A DNA stretch of 9,902 nt from Erysipelotrichaceae bacterium (GCA_003510215.1 DOKQ01000027.1:1-9902), one strand, 5' to 3'; shown: positions 1 to 7,071, counted from the stretch's first letter. A program made the numbers and translations. Notes: generated by a model from the letters alone, not told the origin.

Positions 1-14
1 CATCTGAAATACAG

Positions 15-20
15 TATAAT
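15..20 (+). promoter_or_regulatory. -10 element of the AI-2E-family gene
   Basis: A perfect TATAAT hexamer lies 24 bases before the ATG at 45. The matching -35 would fall just outside the left edge of the window, so only half of the promoter can be seen. The predicted leader is about 18 nt. An AAAGGAG ribosome binding site at 32-38 fixes the start codon. Confidence 0.6.
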
Positions 21-44
21 ATATATGTAGAAAAGGAGAATTCC

Positions 45-1190
45 ATGCGCTTTAAATTACGTCCAGAAACAAAAGATAACACGATGACTTTGGCCATTGC
101 AGGTGTGATAGTGGTTGTATTTTTCTTTACCATCCAGAATATTCCGGGATTACTTGCCTTTATCAAGCAGCTATTTAGAATCCTGATGCCATTTGTGGTT
201 GGGTTTTCTTTGGCCTTTCTGATTACACCGCTGATGCTACGCATAGAAAATCAATGGCTCAGAAAACTGAAACTATCATTTTCGTCGAAACGAAAAATAT
301 CAGCTTTTCTCACCATGGTGATATCCCTAGGTCTTTTCTCACTGTTTATTTATATTATCATTCCTCAGGTGTTGGATTCACTGAATCAGATTTCAACTCA
401 ATTACCCCTTTACATCGAGGCTGCAGAAACATATCTTAATGATTTGTTTCTGGGGTTGAATATTCGTGATGAAATTACAGAGATTTTGGTTTCAACGGGT
501 GAAGAACTTCTTTCCACCATTACAAATCTACTTCGTGAATATCTGCCCATGTTGTTAAGTGCTTCCTGGCAGGTAGTCAACACGATTTTCAAGGTTTTAG
601 TCGGATTGATTATTACGGTATATATTTTACTTGATCGGGAGCGTTTTGGAAATCAGTTCAAGAAGCTGACCTATGCATTTCTTCATGAAAAAGATGCGGA
701 TAACTTACTTTACCTTTCACGTGTAACCTCCAAGACTTTCAATAGTTTTATCGTAGGTAAGTCGATTGATTCCCTCATCATCGGTGTACTTAGCTTTATC
801 GGAATGACGATCTTTGGTTGGCCATTTGCGGTGCTTATCAGTGTAATTATTGGTGTCACAAACATGATTCCTGTGTTTGGTCCCTTTATTGGGGCTGTTC
901 CTGGATTCATCATTCTGTTTATTGTAAATCCAATGGTTTCATTCTGGTTTCTACTCTTCGTTCTGTTCTTACAACAGCTTGATGGCAACATCATTGGGCC
1001 AACTATTTTAGGGGATTCTGTCGGATTACCTAGTCTGTGGATTATGTTCTCGATTCTTGTCGGAGGAGGCTTCTTTGGGGTAGTTGGTATGTTTCTTGGA
1101 GTACCGGTCTTTGCGGTCATTTATCTGATTGTTAAAAATATTGCTCAGTTTAAGTTGGATCAGAAAGGCATTAAAATTGACGAAAAGTAA
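45..1190 (+). CDS. AI-2E family (PerM/YtvI-type) membrane transporter
   Basis: This 381-residue polytopic membrane protein belongs to the AI-2E transporter family (formerly UPF0118). Hydrophobic segments are seen near residues 14-32, 42-64, 86-107, 165-195, 243-257, 260-294, 298-312 and 331-365, with a soluble stretch at about 110-160, as is usual for the family. Family signatures are GKSIDSLIIG (238-247), IPVFGPFIGAVP (275-286) and QQLDGNIIGPTILG (310-323) followed by SVGL. The length is normal. Family members have been reported as autoinducer-2 exporters and as Na+(Li+)/H+ antiporters, so the substrate cannot be assigned from sequence. The start follows an AAAGGAG site by six bases. It is monocistronic: TATAAT upstream and a terminator directly after the stop. 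The next gene is convergent, so context does not suggest a pathway. Confidence 0.9.
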   Translation: MRFKLRPETKDNTMTLAIAGVIVVVFFFTIQNIPGLLAFIKQLFRILMPFVVGFSLAFLITPLMLRIENQWLRKLKLSFSSKRKISAFLTMVISLGLFSLFIYIIIPQVLDSLNQISTQLPLYIEAAETYLNDLFLGLNIRDEITEILVSTGEELLSTITNLLREYLPMLLSASWQVVNTIFKVLVGLIITVYILLDRERFGNQFKKLTYAFLHEKDADNLLYLSRVTSKTFNSFIVGKSIDSLIIGVLSFIGMTIFGWPFAVLISVIIGVTNMIPVFGPFIGAVPGFIILFIVNPMVSFWFLLFVLFLQQLDGNIIGPTILGDSVGLPSLWIMFSILVGGGFFGVVGMFLGVPVFAVIYLIVKNIAQFKLDQKGIKIDEK

Positions 1191-1191
1191 A

Positions 1192-1220
1192 AAAGGCCAG
1201 CCGAGTATCGGCTGACCTTT
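1192..1220. terminator. Bidirectional terminator between the AI-2E-family gene and fnr
   Basis: A hairpin with arms AAAGG-C-CAGCCGA and TCGGCTG-A-CCTTT encloses a three-base GTA loop, with one C/A mismatch within the stem. It begins one base after the AI-2E stop codon and ends one base before the regulator's stop. Read on the minus strand the stem is followed by a clear U-rich run (TTTTTTACTTTT), so it is a good terminator for the metal operon. On the plus strand the U tract is weaker (CCTTTCTATT). Confidence 0.8.
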
Positions 1221-1901
1221 CTATTGGGTTAAATCCAAAAGTGCGTTTTCATTGAGTATCTGATATTGTTTTGGACTGAGTGGAACAATCCATCCGGAAT
1301 TTTTGAACTGAGTCAATATTCGGCTTAATGTTTCTGCACTCATGCCTAGCATCGTAGCTAGGGTTTTTTTATTTGTGCTCAACGTAACCAGACCACTTTG
1401 ATCCATCTGATGAAGTAAATGATAGGCCAGTTTACCACTGGAATCCAGTGTCGAGCCACTTGACCACTTGGCTTCACTTTGTGCTAAACGCTGTGCTAAA
1501 ATAGCTAATAGACGCATGCTTAACGACGGTGTGGAGAGTAGGATGGGGGTAAGTTGCTCTTTATCAAGATAACACGCAGTCACATCTTCCAACGCTTCGA
1601 TAAAAACGTCACTTTCTTCATGTGAAAGGATAGCTAGTTCTCCATAGAAATCACCTGCTGTCAAAATACGTAGAATCTGTTCATTTCCGTTTTCATCAAA
1701 ACGAACTACCTTGGCTTTTCCTTCATACAAAATGATGAGAGAGGAAAGCGAGTGATGTGCAGGAATCAGACTTTCTTTACGTTTAAACTGCTTTTGATAA
1801 GTAATGCCTGATAGTTGGGATAATTCCTGTGGTGAACAGGTAGAAAACAGTGGTACAATCGAAACACAGGCATGATGTAAATGACACATGGAACAAGACA
1901 T
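1221..1901 (-). CDS. FNR-type [4Fe-4S] oxygen-sensing transcription regulator (Crp/Fnr family)
   Basis: This is a 226-residue Crp/Fnr regulator: N-terminal Cys cluster, cyclic-nucleotide-binding-like beta roll (about 15-115), dimer helix (about 120-145), and C-terminal winged helix (about 155-222). Cysteines C3, C6 and C12 have the spacing Cx2Cx5C, identical to E. coli FNR C20, C23 and C29. C110, in ALEDVTACYLDKEQL, aligns with FNR C122 in ALETSMVCEIPFETL. All four ligands of an oxygen-labile [4Fe-4S] cluster are therefore present; an additional C22 is also seen. The recognition helix carries E190-T-L-S193-R194, matching FNR (ExxSR) rather than CRP (ExxGR), so TTGAT-N4-ATCAA-type sites are expected. 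A GGAG site lies 8 bases before the ATG, and the gene starts 14 bases after the ATPase stop, so it is the last gene of the metal operon. By inference it activates its own operon when oxygen is low. Confidence 0.87.
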   Translation of the reverse strand: MSCSMCHLHHACVSIVPLFSTCSPQELSQLSGITYQKQFKRKESLIPAHHSLSSLIILYEGKAKVVRFDENGNEQILRILTAGDFYGELAILSHEESDVFIEALEDVTACYLDKEQLTPILLSTPSLSMRLLAILAQRLAQSEAKWSSGSTLDSSGKLAYHLLHQMDQSGLVTLSTNKKTLATMLGMSAETLSRILTQFKNSGWIVPLSPKQYQILNENALLDLTQ

Positions 1902-1915
1902 AGAATCAACTCCAA

Positions 1916-3748
1916 TCAGATTTTCTTGTATCTAAGTGAGATGGCGAGCAGTATGACGGCAATAACACTTAACTCATGGACAAGCATTCCTAAAGCTAAG
2001 AATACATGGCCACTGAGAACACCGATGACAAGTAAGGTTACAACCATTATAGCAAATACAATATTTATTTTCATGTTTTTAACCGTAGCTTTCGAAATGC
2101 GAATCGCTGCAATCAGATGTTGTAAATCCTGCTTCTGTAAAATGATGTCAGCGGTTTCCATAGCTACGTGGTTCGTTGCTCCTCCCATCGCAACACCAAA
2201 GTCCGACAATGCCAAGGCGGGGGCATCATTAATACCATCACCGACCATCGCAACGTGTTTGTATTGCTCCTTGAGTTTCTGCATATGATTGGCTTTATCT
2301 TCAGGCAAACATTGCGCCACAACATCATCAATACCGATTTTTGCGGCTATAGTATTAGCAGCATGGGTCTGATCTCCAGTTAGCATCACAGTTTTTATGT
2401 GATGTTTGTGCAACCAGGATACAACCGAAGCAGCTTCTTCTTTTAACTGATCATATATCATATATACACCAACGACCTGATGATCCACACTGGCAAAGAT
2501 GGTAGTGGCACCTTGCAACTGATGTTTTTTAGCCAACGCTTGAATGGACTCAGAAATGATCAACTCTGCCACATCCATTTGTCTTTGATTGCCAAGCAAG
2601 ACATGATGGTTATCAACCACAGCTTCAATTCCTTTGCCAATGGACACGGATGAGCTGCTTGGCTCAATGAGCTCAAGGTTCTGTTTGGCTGCATAGGCTA
2701 AAAGCGCAGTAGCCAACGGATGCTCGGAATGCAGTTCGGCACTTAAGGTGAGTTTAATTTGATTTAAAGGATTCTCATCCATAAAGAAGGCTTCAGTTAC
2801 AACCGGCTTTCCTTGGGTTAAGGTGCCTGTTTTGTCAAAAGCTATGGCCTTCACCTGGCTGAGACGCTCGATTACATCTCCACCTTTAAATAGAATGCCA
2901 TTTTTAGCCCCAAGACCAATCCCAGCCACAATACTGACGGGAGTTGCGATGACTAATGCACCAGGACATGAGATAACAAGTAAGGTTAATGCGAGTTCAA
3001 AGTTTCTTGTCACAAGCATGACGATGATAGTTAGTACAATAATTGAAGGGGTATAATATTGAGCAAAAGTTTCAATGAACTTTTGGGTTTTTGCTTTTTT
3101 ATCCTGTGCTTCCTCAATCATGGTCATGATTTTGCCATAGACACTATCTTCACCAATCACACTTGTTTCAACAACGAAGGTTCCCTGGGTACATAAGGAA
3201 GAGGCATAGACAAAATCACCGACCATCCGCTGCTGGTCAAGTGGCTCTCCTGTGAGTGAACTTTCATCTAGATAACCAAATCCTTTGACAATGGTTCCGT
3301 CAACAGCGACTCGCTCACCTGTTTTGACCATCACGTGATCACCAAGTTGAAGGTCATCCAGAGCTACCTTGACTTGCTTGTCATCTTTAATCACAGTGAC
3401 TTCTACAGGTAGTTTATCCAATAACTCGGATATGGCCTGTCGGGTTTTCAATAGTGTTTTGGCCTCCAGGTAATGACCGAGGGTAAATAAATAGGTAACA
3501 GCGGCTGCTTCCCAAATTTCGGAAATAAACAATGCACCAACGACCGCAATGGTAACAAGCAGATCGATACTAGCAACTTTATATCTGAGTGCACTCAAGG
3601 CGTTTTTTGCGATAGGGGGTAAGGTAATCGCTGTTGATATAAGAAGGAATGGATAAAATAATGAGGGCATAAAAAACCATTGGTTTATCCAAGCCAAAAG
3701 TATGAGTACCGTAGATATCCAAAGTGCCATATGTTTGAATCGATTCAT
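1916..3748 (-). CDS. P1B-type heavy-metal-translocating ATPase with atypical CPG motif
   Basis: A 610-residue P-type ATPase that should couple ATP hydrolysis to metal export. Eight membrane segments fit the P1B plan (about 7-25, 27-45, 60-78, 80-95, 232-248, 252-275, 561-580, 582-603). Visible motifs: TGEP in the actuator domain (166-169), DKTGT phosphorylation site (D305), SEHP in the nucleotide domain (341-344), TGD (457-459) and GDGIND (503-508). There is no N-terminal HMA domain; that function is supplied by the separate upstream gene. The membrane metal site is odd: CPG (261-263) replaces the CPC of Cu and Zn/Cd ATPases, and the last helix has H591-E592, recalling the HEGG motif of P1B-4 pumps rather than the Asp of ZntA/CadA. 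Metal specificity is therefore uncertain (Zn, Co, Fe or another transition metal). Its ATG overlaps the HMA gene stop in ATGA, implying translational coupling. Confidence 0.92.
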   Translation of the reverse strand: MNRFKHMALWISTVLILLAWINQWFFMPSLFYPFLLISTAITLPPIAKNALSALRYKVASIDLLVTIAVVGALFISEIWEAAAVTYLFTLGHYLEAKTLLKTRQAISELLDKLPVEVTVIKDDKQVKVALDDLQLGDHVMVKTGERVAVDGTIVKGFGYLDESSLTGEPLDQQRMVGDFVYASSLCTQGTFVVETSVIGEDSVYGKIMTMIEEAQDKKAKTQKFIETFAQYYTPSIIVLTIIVMLVTRNFELALTLLVISCPGALVIATPVSIVAGIGLGAKNGILFKGGDVIERLSQVKAIAFDKTGTLTQGKPVVTEAFFMDENPLNQIKLTLSAELHSEHPLATALLAYAAKQNLELIEPSSSSVSIGKGIEAVVDNHHVLLGNQRQMDVAELIISESIQALAKKHQLQGATTIFASVDHQVVGVYMIYDQLKEEAASVVSWLHKHHIKTVMLTGDQTHAANTIAAKIGIDDVVAQCLPEDKANHMQKLKEQYKHVAMVGDGINDAPALALSDFGVAMGGATNHVAMETADIILQKQDLQHLIAAIRISKATVKNMKINIVFAIMVVTLLVIGVLSGHVFLALGMLVHELSVIAVILLAISLRYKKI

Positions 3749-3957
3749 GATATCTTTAGCACTCTGAAGCCAAGCCGTCCTAGAACCTTGGAAATAGTTA
3801 GTGTAAGATCTGTGTTTTCTTCAACTTCTACCACAACTTTACTTGCGTTAAATAAAACGTCAACGCTTTTCACTCCTTGGATGCTCGATACACCTGCTTT
3901 AATTTTTGCTCCACAACTGGGGCAGGTTAATGTTTCTAATTGATATTTGATTTTCAT
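3745..3957 (-). CDS. Small HMA-domain (CopZ-like) metal-binding protein
   Basis: A 70-residue single heavy-metal-associated domain. The metal-binding TCPSC motif (C12, C15) sits after the first beta strand, followed by the usual alpha helix (about 16-25), a VKSVDVLF strand, and a late VLGRLGFRVLKI segment, as in CopZ and the N-terminal domains of CadA/ZntA. It probably delivers metal to, or senses metal for, the ATPase encoded next, which lacks its own HMA domain. The start at 3957 is chosen because a perfect AGGAGG (3965-3970) lies seven bases upstream and the domain begins there. A longer frame reaching 4083 would run through the promoter and terminator region. It is the first gene of the operon, and its stop overlaps the ATPase start. 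Confidence 0.9.
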   Translation of the reverse strand: MKIKYQLETLTCPSCGAKIKAGVSSIQGVKSVDVLFNASKVVVEVEENTDLTLTISKVLGRLGFRVLKIS

Positions 3958-3964
3958 AGTGATT

Positions 3965-3970
3965 CCTCCT
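3965..3970 (-). promoter_or_regulatory. Ribosome binding site deciding the HMA gene start
   Basis: A perfect AGGAGG on the minus strand, seven bases before the ATG at 3957. It decides the start of this short gene against longer in-frame possibilities. It lies at or next to the predicted transcript start, so the leader is only about 13 nt. Confidence 0.8.
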
Positions 3971-3976
3971 ATCACT

Positions 3977-3982
3977 ATTGTA
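3977..3982 (-). promoter_or_regulatory. -10 element of the metal-export operon
   Basis: TACAAT on the minus strand. No TTGACA-like hexamer lies 16-18 bases upstream; instead the FNR box ends 21 bases before this element. That places the box centre about 40.5-41.5 bp upstream of the predicted start, the arrangement expected of a promoter that depends on an FNR-type class II activator. Confidence 0.55.
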
Positions 3983-4002
3983 TCCTGATTCCAGTTGTAT
4001 TC

Positions 4003-4018
4003 CTTGATGTATGTCAAG
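4003..4018 (-). promoter_or_regulatory. Predicted FNR box of the metal-export operon
   Basis: The core TTGATGTATGTCAA (4004-4017, plus-strand reading) matches the FNR consensus TTGAT-N4-ATCAA at 9 of 10 defined bases. The dyad CTTGA-N6-TCAAG is perfect at 4003-4018. It lies between the degV terminator and the operon -10, and the operon encodes a regulator with an FNR-type recognition helix. Direct autoregulation is an inference from this match and position. Confidence 0.72.
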
Positions 4019-4023
4019 AAATA

Positions 4024-4048
4024 GAAAAAAACGGTTAAATCACCGTTT
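4024..4048 (-). terminator. Terminator overlapping the degV stop codon
   Basis: On the minus strand AAACGGT, a six-base loop GATTTA, then ACCGTTT, followed by a seven-U run. The upstream arm and loop include the last codons and the TAA stop of the DegV gene (4035-4037). It separates degV from the metal operon, whose FNR box begins only about six bases further on. Confidence 0.82.
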
Positions 4049-4871
4049 CTTTGTCTTGTAATATGTATTGAACAGCAAGGCATCCAGGGCCACCTTGAGT
4101 TATCATCACGGGTGTCAGTTCGAGAACCTCGACGACCGAATTTGGAAACTGTTCTTTCATTTTGCTTAAGGCTAAATCAGCAGCAGGTTGATTTAATGCA
4201 TGACTGATGAAAATGCGATGATTTTCATTGACGCCACGAGTAACCATGTGTTGAACGATTTTGTCAAAGGCATTTGACAAAGTCCGTGCGACCGCAAACT
4301 TTTCAAGTACTTCACTACCTTCGGTTTGTGTGACAATCGGTTTGATCTTTAGTACACCACTAAGTGTAGCCGCAATTGGTGAGAGTCGTCCACCGCGACG
4401 CAGGTAATCGAAGTCCTGAGGAATCAGAAATGACTGACACTCACGCAGGCATGATTCCATTTTTTCAATGATCTCATCCATTGTATGAGTATCCCGCAGT
4501 TTAACGGCCAGTTTCACAAGATACTGCTGTGGTCCAGCCAATGTTTTTGAATTAAACAAACGTACGTGTTTGATACCTTCAGCATCAATAATACCATAGG
4601 CGCTGTTATAGGTTGCGCTCAACCCTTTTGTCATGGTAATGTGGAGTGTTTCCTGCACATCCTCATAAGCCTCCATCACTTCACCGATGGCCGGCTGTGA
4701 TGAAACGGGAATATCCGTTTTAATCATTTGGACGAATGTTTCTGAGTCCAACTCAAAGGCGTCACGGTAGTTTTTGGATCCGATGGCCACCTGTAAGGGA
4801 AGAAGTGTAATATTAAGCTCTTTAGAAGCCTCTTGTTTTAAAAGAGTTCCTGTATCAGTGATTATTTTCAT
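4035..4871 (-). CDS. DegV family (FakB-type) fatty-acid-binding protein
   Basis: A 278-residue DegV protein of normal length. The family binds a single fatty acid; characterised members (FakB) present it to the kinase FakA for phosphorylation and entry into phospholipid synthesis. Visible signatures: KIITDTGT at the N-terminus, PVSSQPAIGE (55-64, family TSQPS loop), LSATYNSA (84-91), DYLRRGGRLS (155-164) followed by KIKPIV (175-180), and a C-terminal GGPG (260-263). The residue before GGPG is Q259, where most family members have His in a T-H-x-G-P-G motif; this His is thought to contact the ligand carboxylate. No fakA is present in the window. The start follows a GAGGT site by five bases. The gene has its own terminator, and glnN upstream is also terminated, so it is probably transcribed alone. 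Confidence 0.9.
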   Translation of the reverse strand: MKIITDTGTLLKQEASKELNITLLPLQVAIGSKNYRDAFELDSETFVQMIKTDIPVSSQPAIGEVMEAYEDVQETLHITMTKGLSATYNSAYGIIDAEGIKHVRLFNSKTLAGPQQYLVKLAVKLRDTHTMDEIIEKMESCLRECQSFLIPQDFDYLRRGGRLSPIAATLSGVLKIKPIVTQTEGSEVLEKFAVARTLSNAFDKIVQHMVTRGVNENHRIFISHALNQPAADLALSKMKEQFPNSVVEVLELTPVMITQGGPGCLAVQYILQDKETVI

Positions 4872-4889
4872 ATGTTACCTCACAACAGA

Positions 4890-4898
4890 AGAATACCA
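4890..4898 (-). promoter_or_regulatory. Possible extended -10 of the degV gene
   Basis: TGGTATTCT on the minus strand (TGN plus a 4/6 match to TATAAT) is the only promoter-like element between the glnN terminator and the degV start. No good -35 accompanies it. Some degV transcription may instead come from glnN readthrough. Confidence 0.3.
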
Positions 4899-4908
4899 CA
4901 ATTAGGGT

Positions 4909-4931
4909 AAAAAAAGAACCCCGAAGGGTTC
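4909..4931 (-). terminator. glnN terminator
   Basis: GAACCC, loop TTCG, GGGTTC on the minus strand, followed directly by seven Ts. It starts two bases after the glnN stop. The UUCG tetraloop and short GC-rich stem make it a convincing intrinsic terminator. Confidence 0.88.
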
Positions 4932-4933
4932 AA

Positions 4934-7012
4934 TTAATCGTCAAGTTGAAACAACAGTTCGGTATAGGTTGGAATAGGATAGTTTTCCTTACTCATATAG
5001 CCTTCCATCGAATCAACGACCTCACGAATGCAATTAAGTTGCGGACGAATGACCTGATGCATAAACAGGCTGCGCTCGCGCAGATTGGCAATCAGATTGG
5101 CTCGATTCAGCATTTTTTCCAGTTCGTTTACCTCATGATTGGTTTGACTTAACCATGTGCTGAACTTCTCTACCATATCGACACTGTAAGCAATGCCTGC
5201 TGCACTAAGAGGTAGATGGAGCGTGACTTCCTTGACAGATGAAGGGAGGATTTGTGTGCGTACCATCTGTAACAATGCTTTTGCTTCAAAGGTAATGGAA
5301 CGAATGAACTGTTCATGCATAATTTCAGCTCGTGCTTCCAGCTCCTTGTGATTGAATACTCCATGTCGCTCAAACAGTCTAACTGACTTTGGTTCGATTA
5401 AACTATCAATCGACTCCGCAAATGAAGTTAAATTGGGGAGGCCACGTCGTTTGGCTTCAATCAGCCAGTTTTCTGAGTATCCATCGCCACTAAACAGAAT
5501 CCGCTTATGCTTCGCTATGATCTTTTGACAAACATTCAGTGCGTTAGCTTTTAAGTCTGTCAGTGTGGAAGATTCAATTTCATCACTGATATAGGCTAAG
5601 GCATCTGCGAGCAGTGTGTTTAACACAATGTTTGTGGTTGCGGCAGATCTGGATGAACCAACCATACGGAACTCAAACTTATTTCCGGTAAAAGCAAAGG
5701 GGGATGTACGATTACGGTCAGAAGCTTCCTTGGGTAAGGCTTTAAGGTTGTTCAGTGGTGAGTGCATTGTATTACCGTTGGTCCAATCCTTGACATCACC
5801 AGACTCAATGAAATACAAAAGACGTTCAAGATCACTACCAACATACATTGAGATAATCGCTGGTGGAGCTTCGTTGGCTCCCAATCGATGGTCGTTACCA
5901 GCTCCCGATGAGGCCATACGTAAAAGTTCAGGGTATTGGTCGATGCCTTTCATCAAGGCACAGACAAAGAGTAAAAAGCGGAGGTTATCCTGAGGATTTT
6001 CGGATGGATCTAACATATTGTTCCCTAGATTGTCCACTAAAGACCAGTTATTATGTTTGCCTGATCCATTGATGTTTGCAAACGGTTTTTCGTGCAGTAA
6101 ACAGGCAAGTCCATGTTTTGGGGCTGTTTGCTTCAAAATATCCATAATTAACTGATTTTGATCAATCGCAATATGTGCGGGAGCATAGATAGGGACAATC
6201 TCAAACTGACCATAGGCTACTTCATTGTGTTCAACTCGGCTATAAATGCCCAGTTTCCAAAGTTCAAGATTGACTTCCTGCATAAATGATGCAACTCGCT
6301 GTGGAATCGAACCAAAGTAGTGCTCTTCAGCTTCCTGACCTTTGGCTGGCGATTTGCCTAGCAGAGTGCGCCCTGTCAGTTTTAGGTCAAGTCGTTTCTG
6401 AAAATGTTTCTGGTCTACCAGGAAGTATTCCTGTTCCTGGCCTAGTACCGGTGTAACCGATGTTACATCTTTTTCACCGAGAAGGTGAAGAAGCCGGGTA
6501 GATTGTTTGCTTAATGCATCCATGGATTTTAGAAGCGGAGCTTTTTTATCTAATGAGTCACCATTGAAAGAGATAAAAATAGTAGGTATACAAAGTACGT
6601 GATTTCGGATAAATGCGGGAGATGAGATGTCCCAGTAAGTATAACCTCTGGCTTCAAATGTGGCACGCAATCCACCGTTTGGAAAACTTGATCCATCAGT
6701 TTCACCTTTGATTAATGACTTTCCGCTGAATCTGGCGAGTGGCTCCCCATCATCACCGGGTTCCAAAAAGGCATCGTGCTTCTCAGCAGTCTTTCCTGTC
6801 ATCGGCTGAAACCAGTGCGAGTAGTGGGTTGCCCCGAGCTCAAGTGCCCAGGTCTTCATAGCATGTGCAATCGCATCAGCCGTCTTCGAATCGAGCTGTG
6901 CTTCGTGAGTGAGTGAGGTTTTCCATCGCTTATAAATCGGATGAGGTAACCTTTCTTTCATCGTGGCATCGGTAAACAGATATTTTCCAAAAATTTCAAA
7001 TGGGTGACTCAT
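4934..7012 (-). CDS. glnN: Glutamine synthetase type III
   Basis: A 692-residue GSIII, the long dodecameric class of glutamine synthetase that makes glutamine from glutamate, ammonia and ATP in the cytoplasm. Recognisable blocks: the N-terminal GSIII region with RLPHPIYKRW (21-30) and HWFQPMTG (66-73), GQEQEYF (191-197), EHNEVAYGQFE (261-271), NGSGKHNNWS (315-324), GNDHRLGANEAPPAI (372-386) and NKFEFRMVGSS (444-454). These cover the metal-binding Glu/His and nucleotide-binding regions, and the length is normal for the class. A helical C-terminal extension (about 590-690) is typical of GSIII. AGGAGG lies seven bases before the ATG. The gene is monocistronic between its own promoter and terminator. 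No GlnB, amt or GlnR gene is nearby. Control may act through the symmetric half-site array upstream. Confidence 0.95.
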   Translation of the reverse strand: MSHPFEIFGKYLFTDATMKERLPHPIYKRWKTSLTHEAQLDSKTADAIAHAMKTWALELGATHYSHWFQPMTGKTAEKHDAFLEPGDDGEPLARFSGKSLIKGETDGSSFPNGGLRATFEARGYTYWDISSPAFIRNHVLCIPTIFISFNGDSLDKKAPLLKSMDALSKQSTRLLHLLGEKDVTSVTPVLGQEQEYFLVDQKHFQKRLDLKLTGRTLLGKSPAKGQEAEEHYFGSIPQRVASFMQEVNLELWKLGIYSRVEHNEVAYGQFEIVPIYAPAHIAIDQNQLIMDILKQTAPKHGLACLLHEKPFANINGSGKHNNWSLVDNLGNNMLDPSENPQDNLRFLLFVCALMKGIDQYPELLRMASSGAGNDHRLGANEAPPAIISMYVGSDLERLLYFIESGDVKDWTNGNTMHSPLNNLKALPKEASDRNRTSPFAFTGNKFEFRMVGSSRSAATTNIVLNTLLADALAYISDEIESSTLTDLKANALNVCQKIIAKHKRILFSGDGYSENWLIEAKRRGLPNLTSFAESIDSLIEPKSVRLFERHGVFNHKELEARAEIMHEQFIRSITFEAKALLQMVRTQILPSSVKEVTLHLPLSAAGIAYSVDMVEKFSTWLSQTNHEVNELEKMLNRANLIANLRERSLFMHQVIRPQLNCIREVVDSMEGYMSKENYPIPTYTELLFQLDD

Positions 7013-7042
7013 ACATGATCCTCCTGTTTTTTAACAAACTTA

Positions 7043-7071
7043 ATTTTAAAGCAAGAAATATCCTGTGTAAA
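7043..7071 (-). promoter_or_regulatory. glnN promoter
   Basis: On the minus strand TTTACA (7071-7066) and TAAAAT (7048-7043) are separated by exactly 17 bases. The predicted start is near 7036, giving a leader of about 24 nt before the ATG at 7012. That leader has room for the ribosome binding site and no regulatory RNA. No TGTNA-N7-TNACA GlnR/TnrA box was found over it. Confidence 0.68.

Noticed and set aside
710..1120. Open frame of 136 codons antisense to the AI-2E-family gene.
   Set aside because: It lies wholly inside a well-recognised gene on the other strand, has no recognisable domain, and its composition is what the complement of hydrophobic codons gives.
1881..2288. Open frame of 135 codons antisense to the ATPase and regulator.
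   Set aside because: It is the complement of conserved P-type ATPase sequence (including GDGIND), with no domain of its own.
3958..4083. In-frame upstream extension of the HMA gene to an ATG at 4083.
   Set aside because: It would cover the operon promoter, the FNR box and the degV terminator. The start at 3957 has a perfect AGGAGG and begins the HMA domain.
5616..5993. Open frame of 125 codons antisense to glnN.
   Set aside because: It is inside the conserved core of glutamine synthetase, has no ribosome binding site or recognisable motif.
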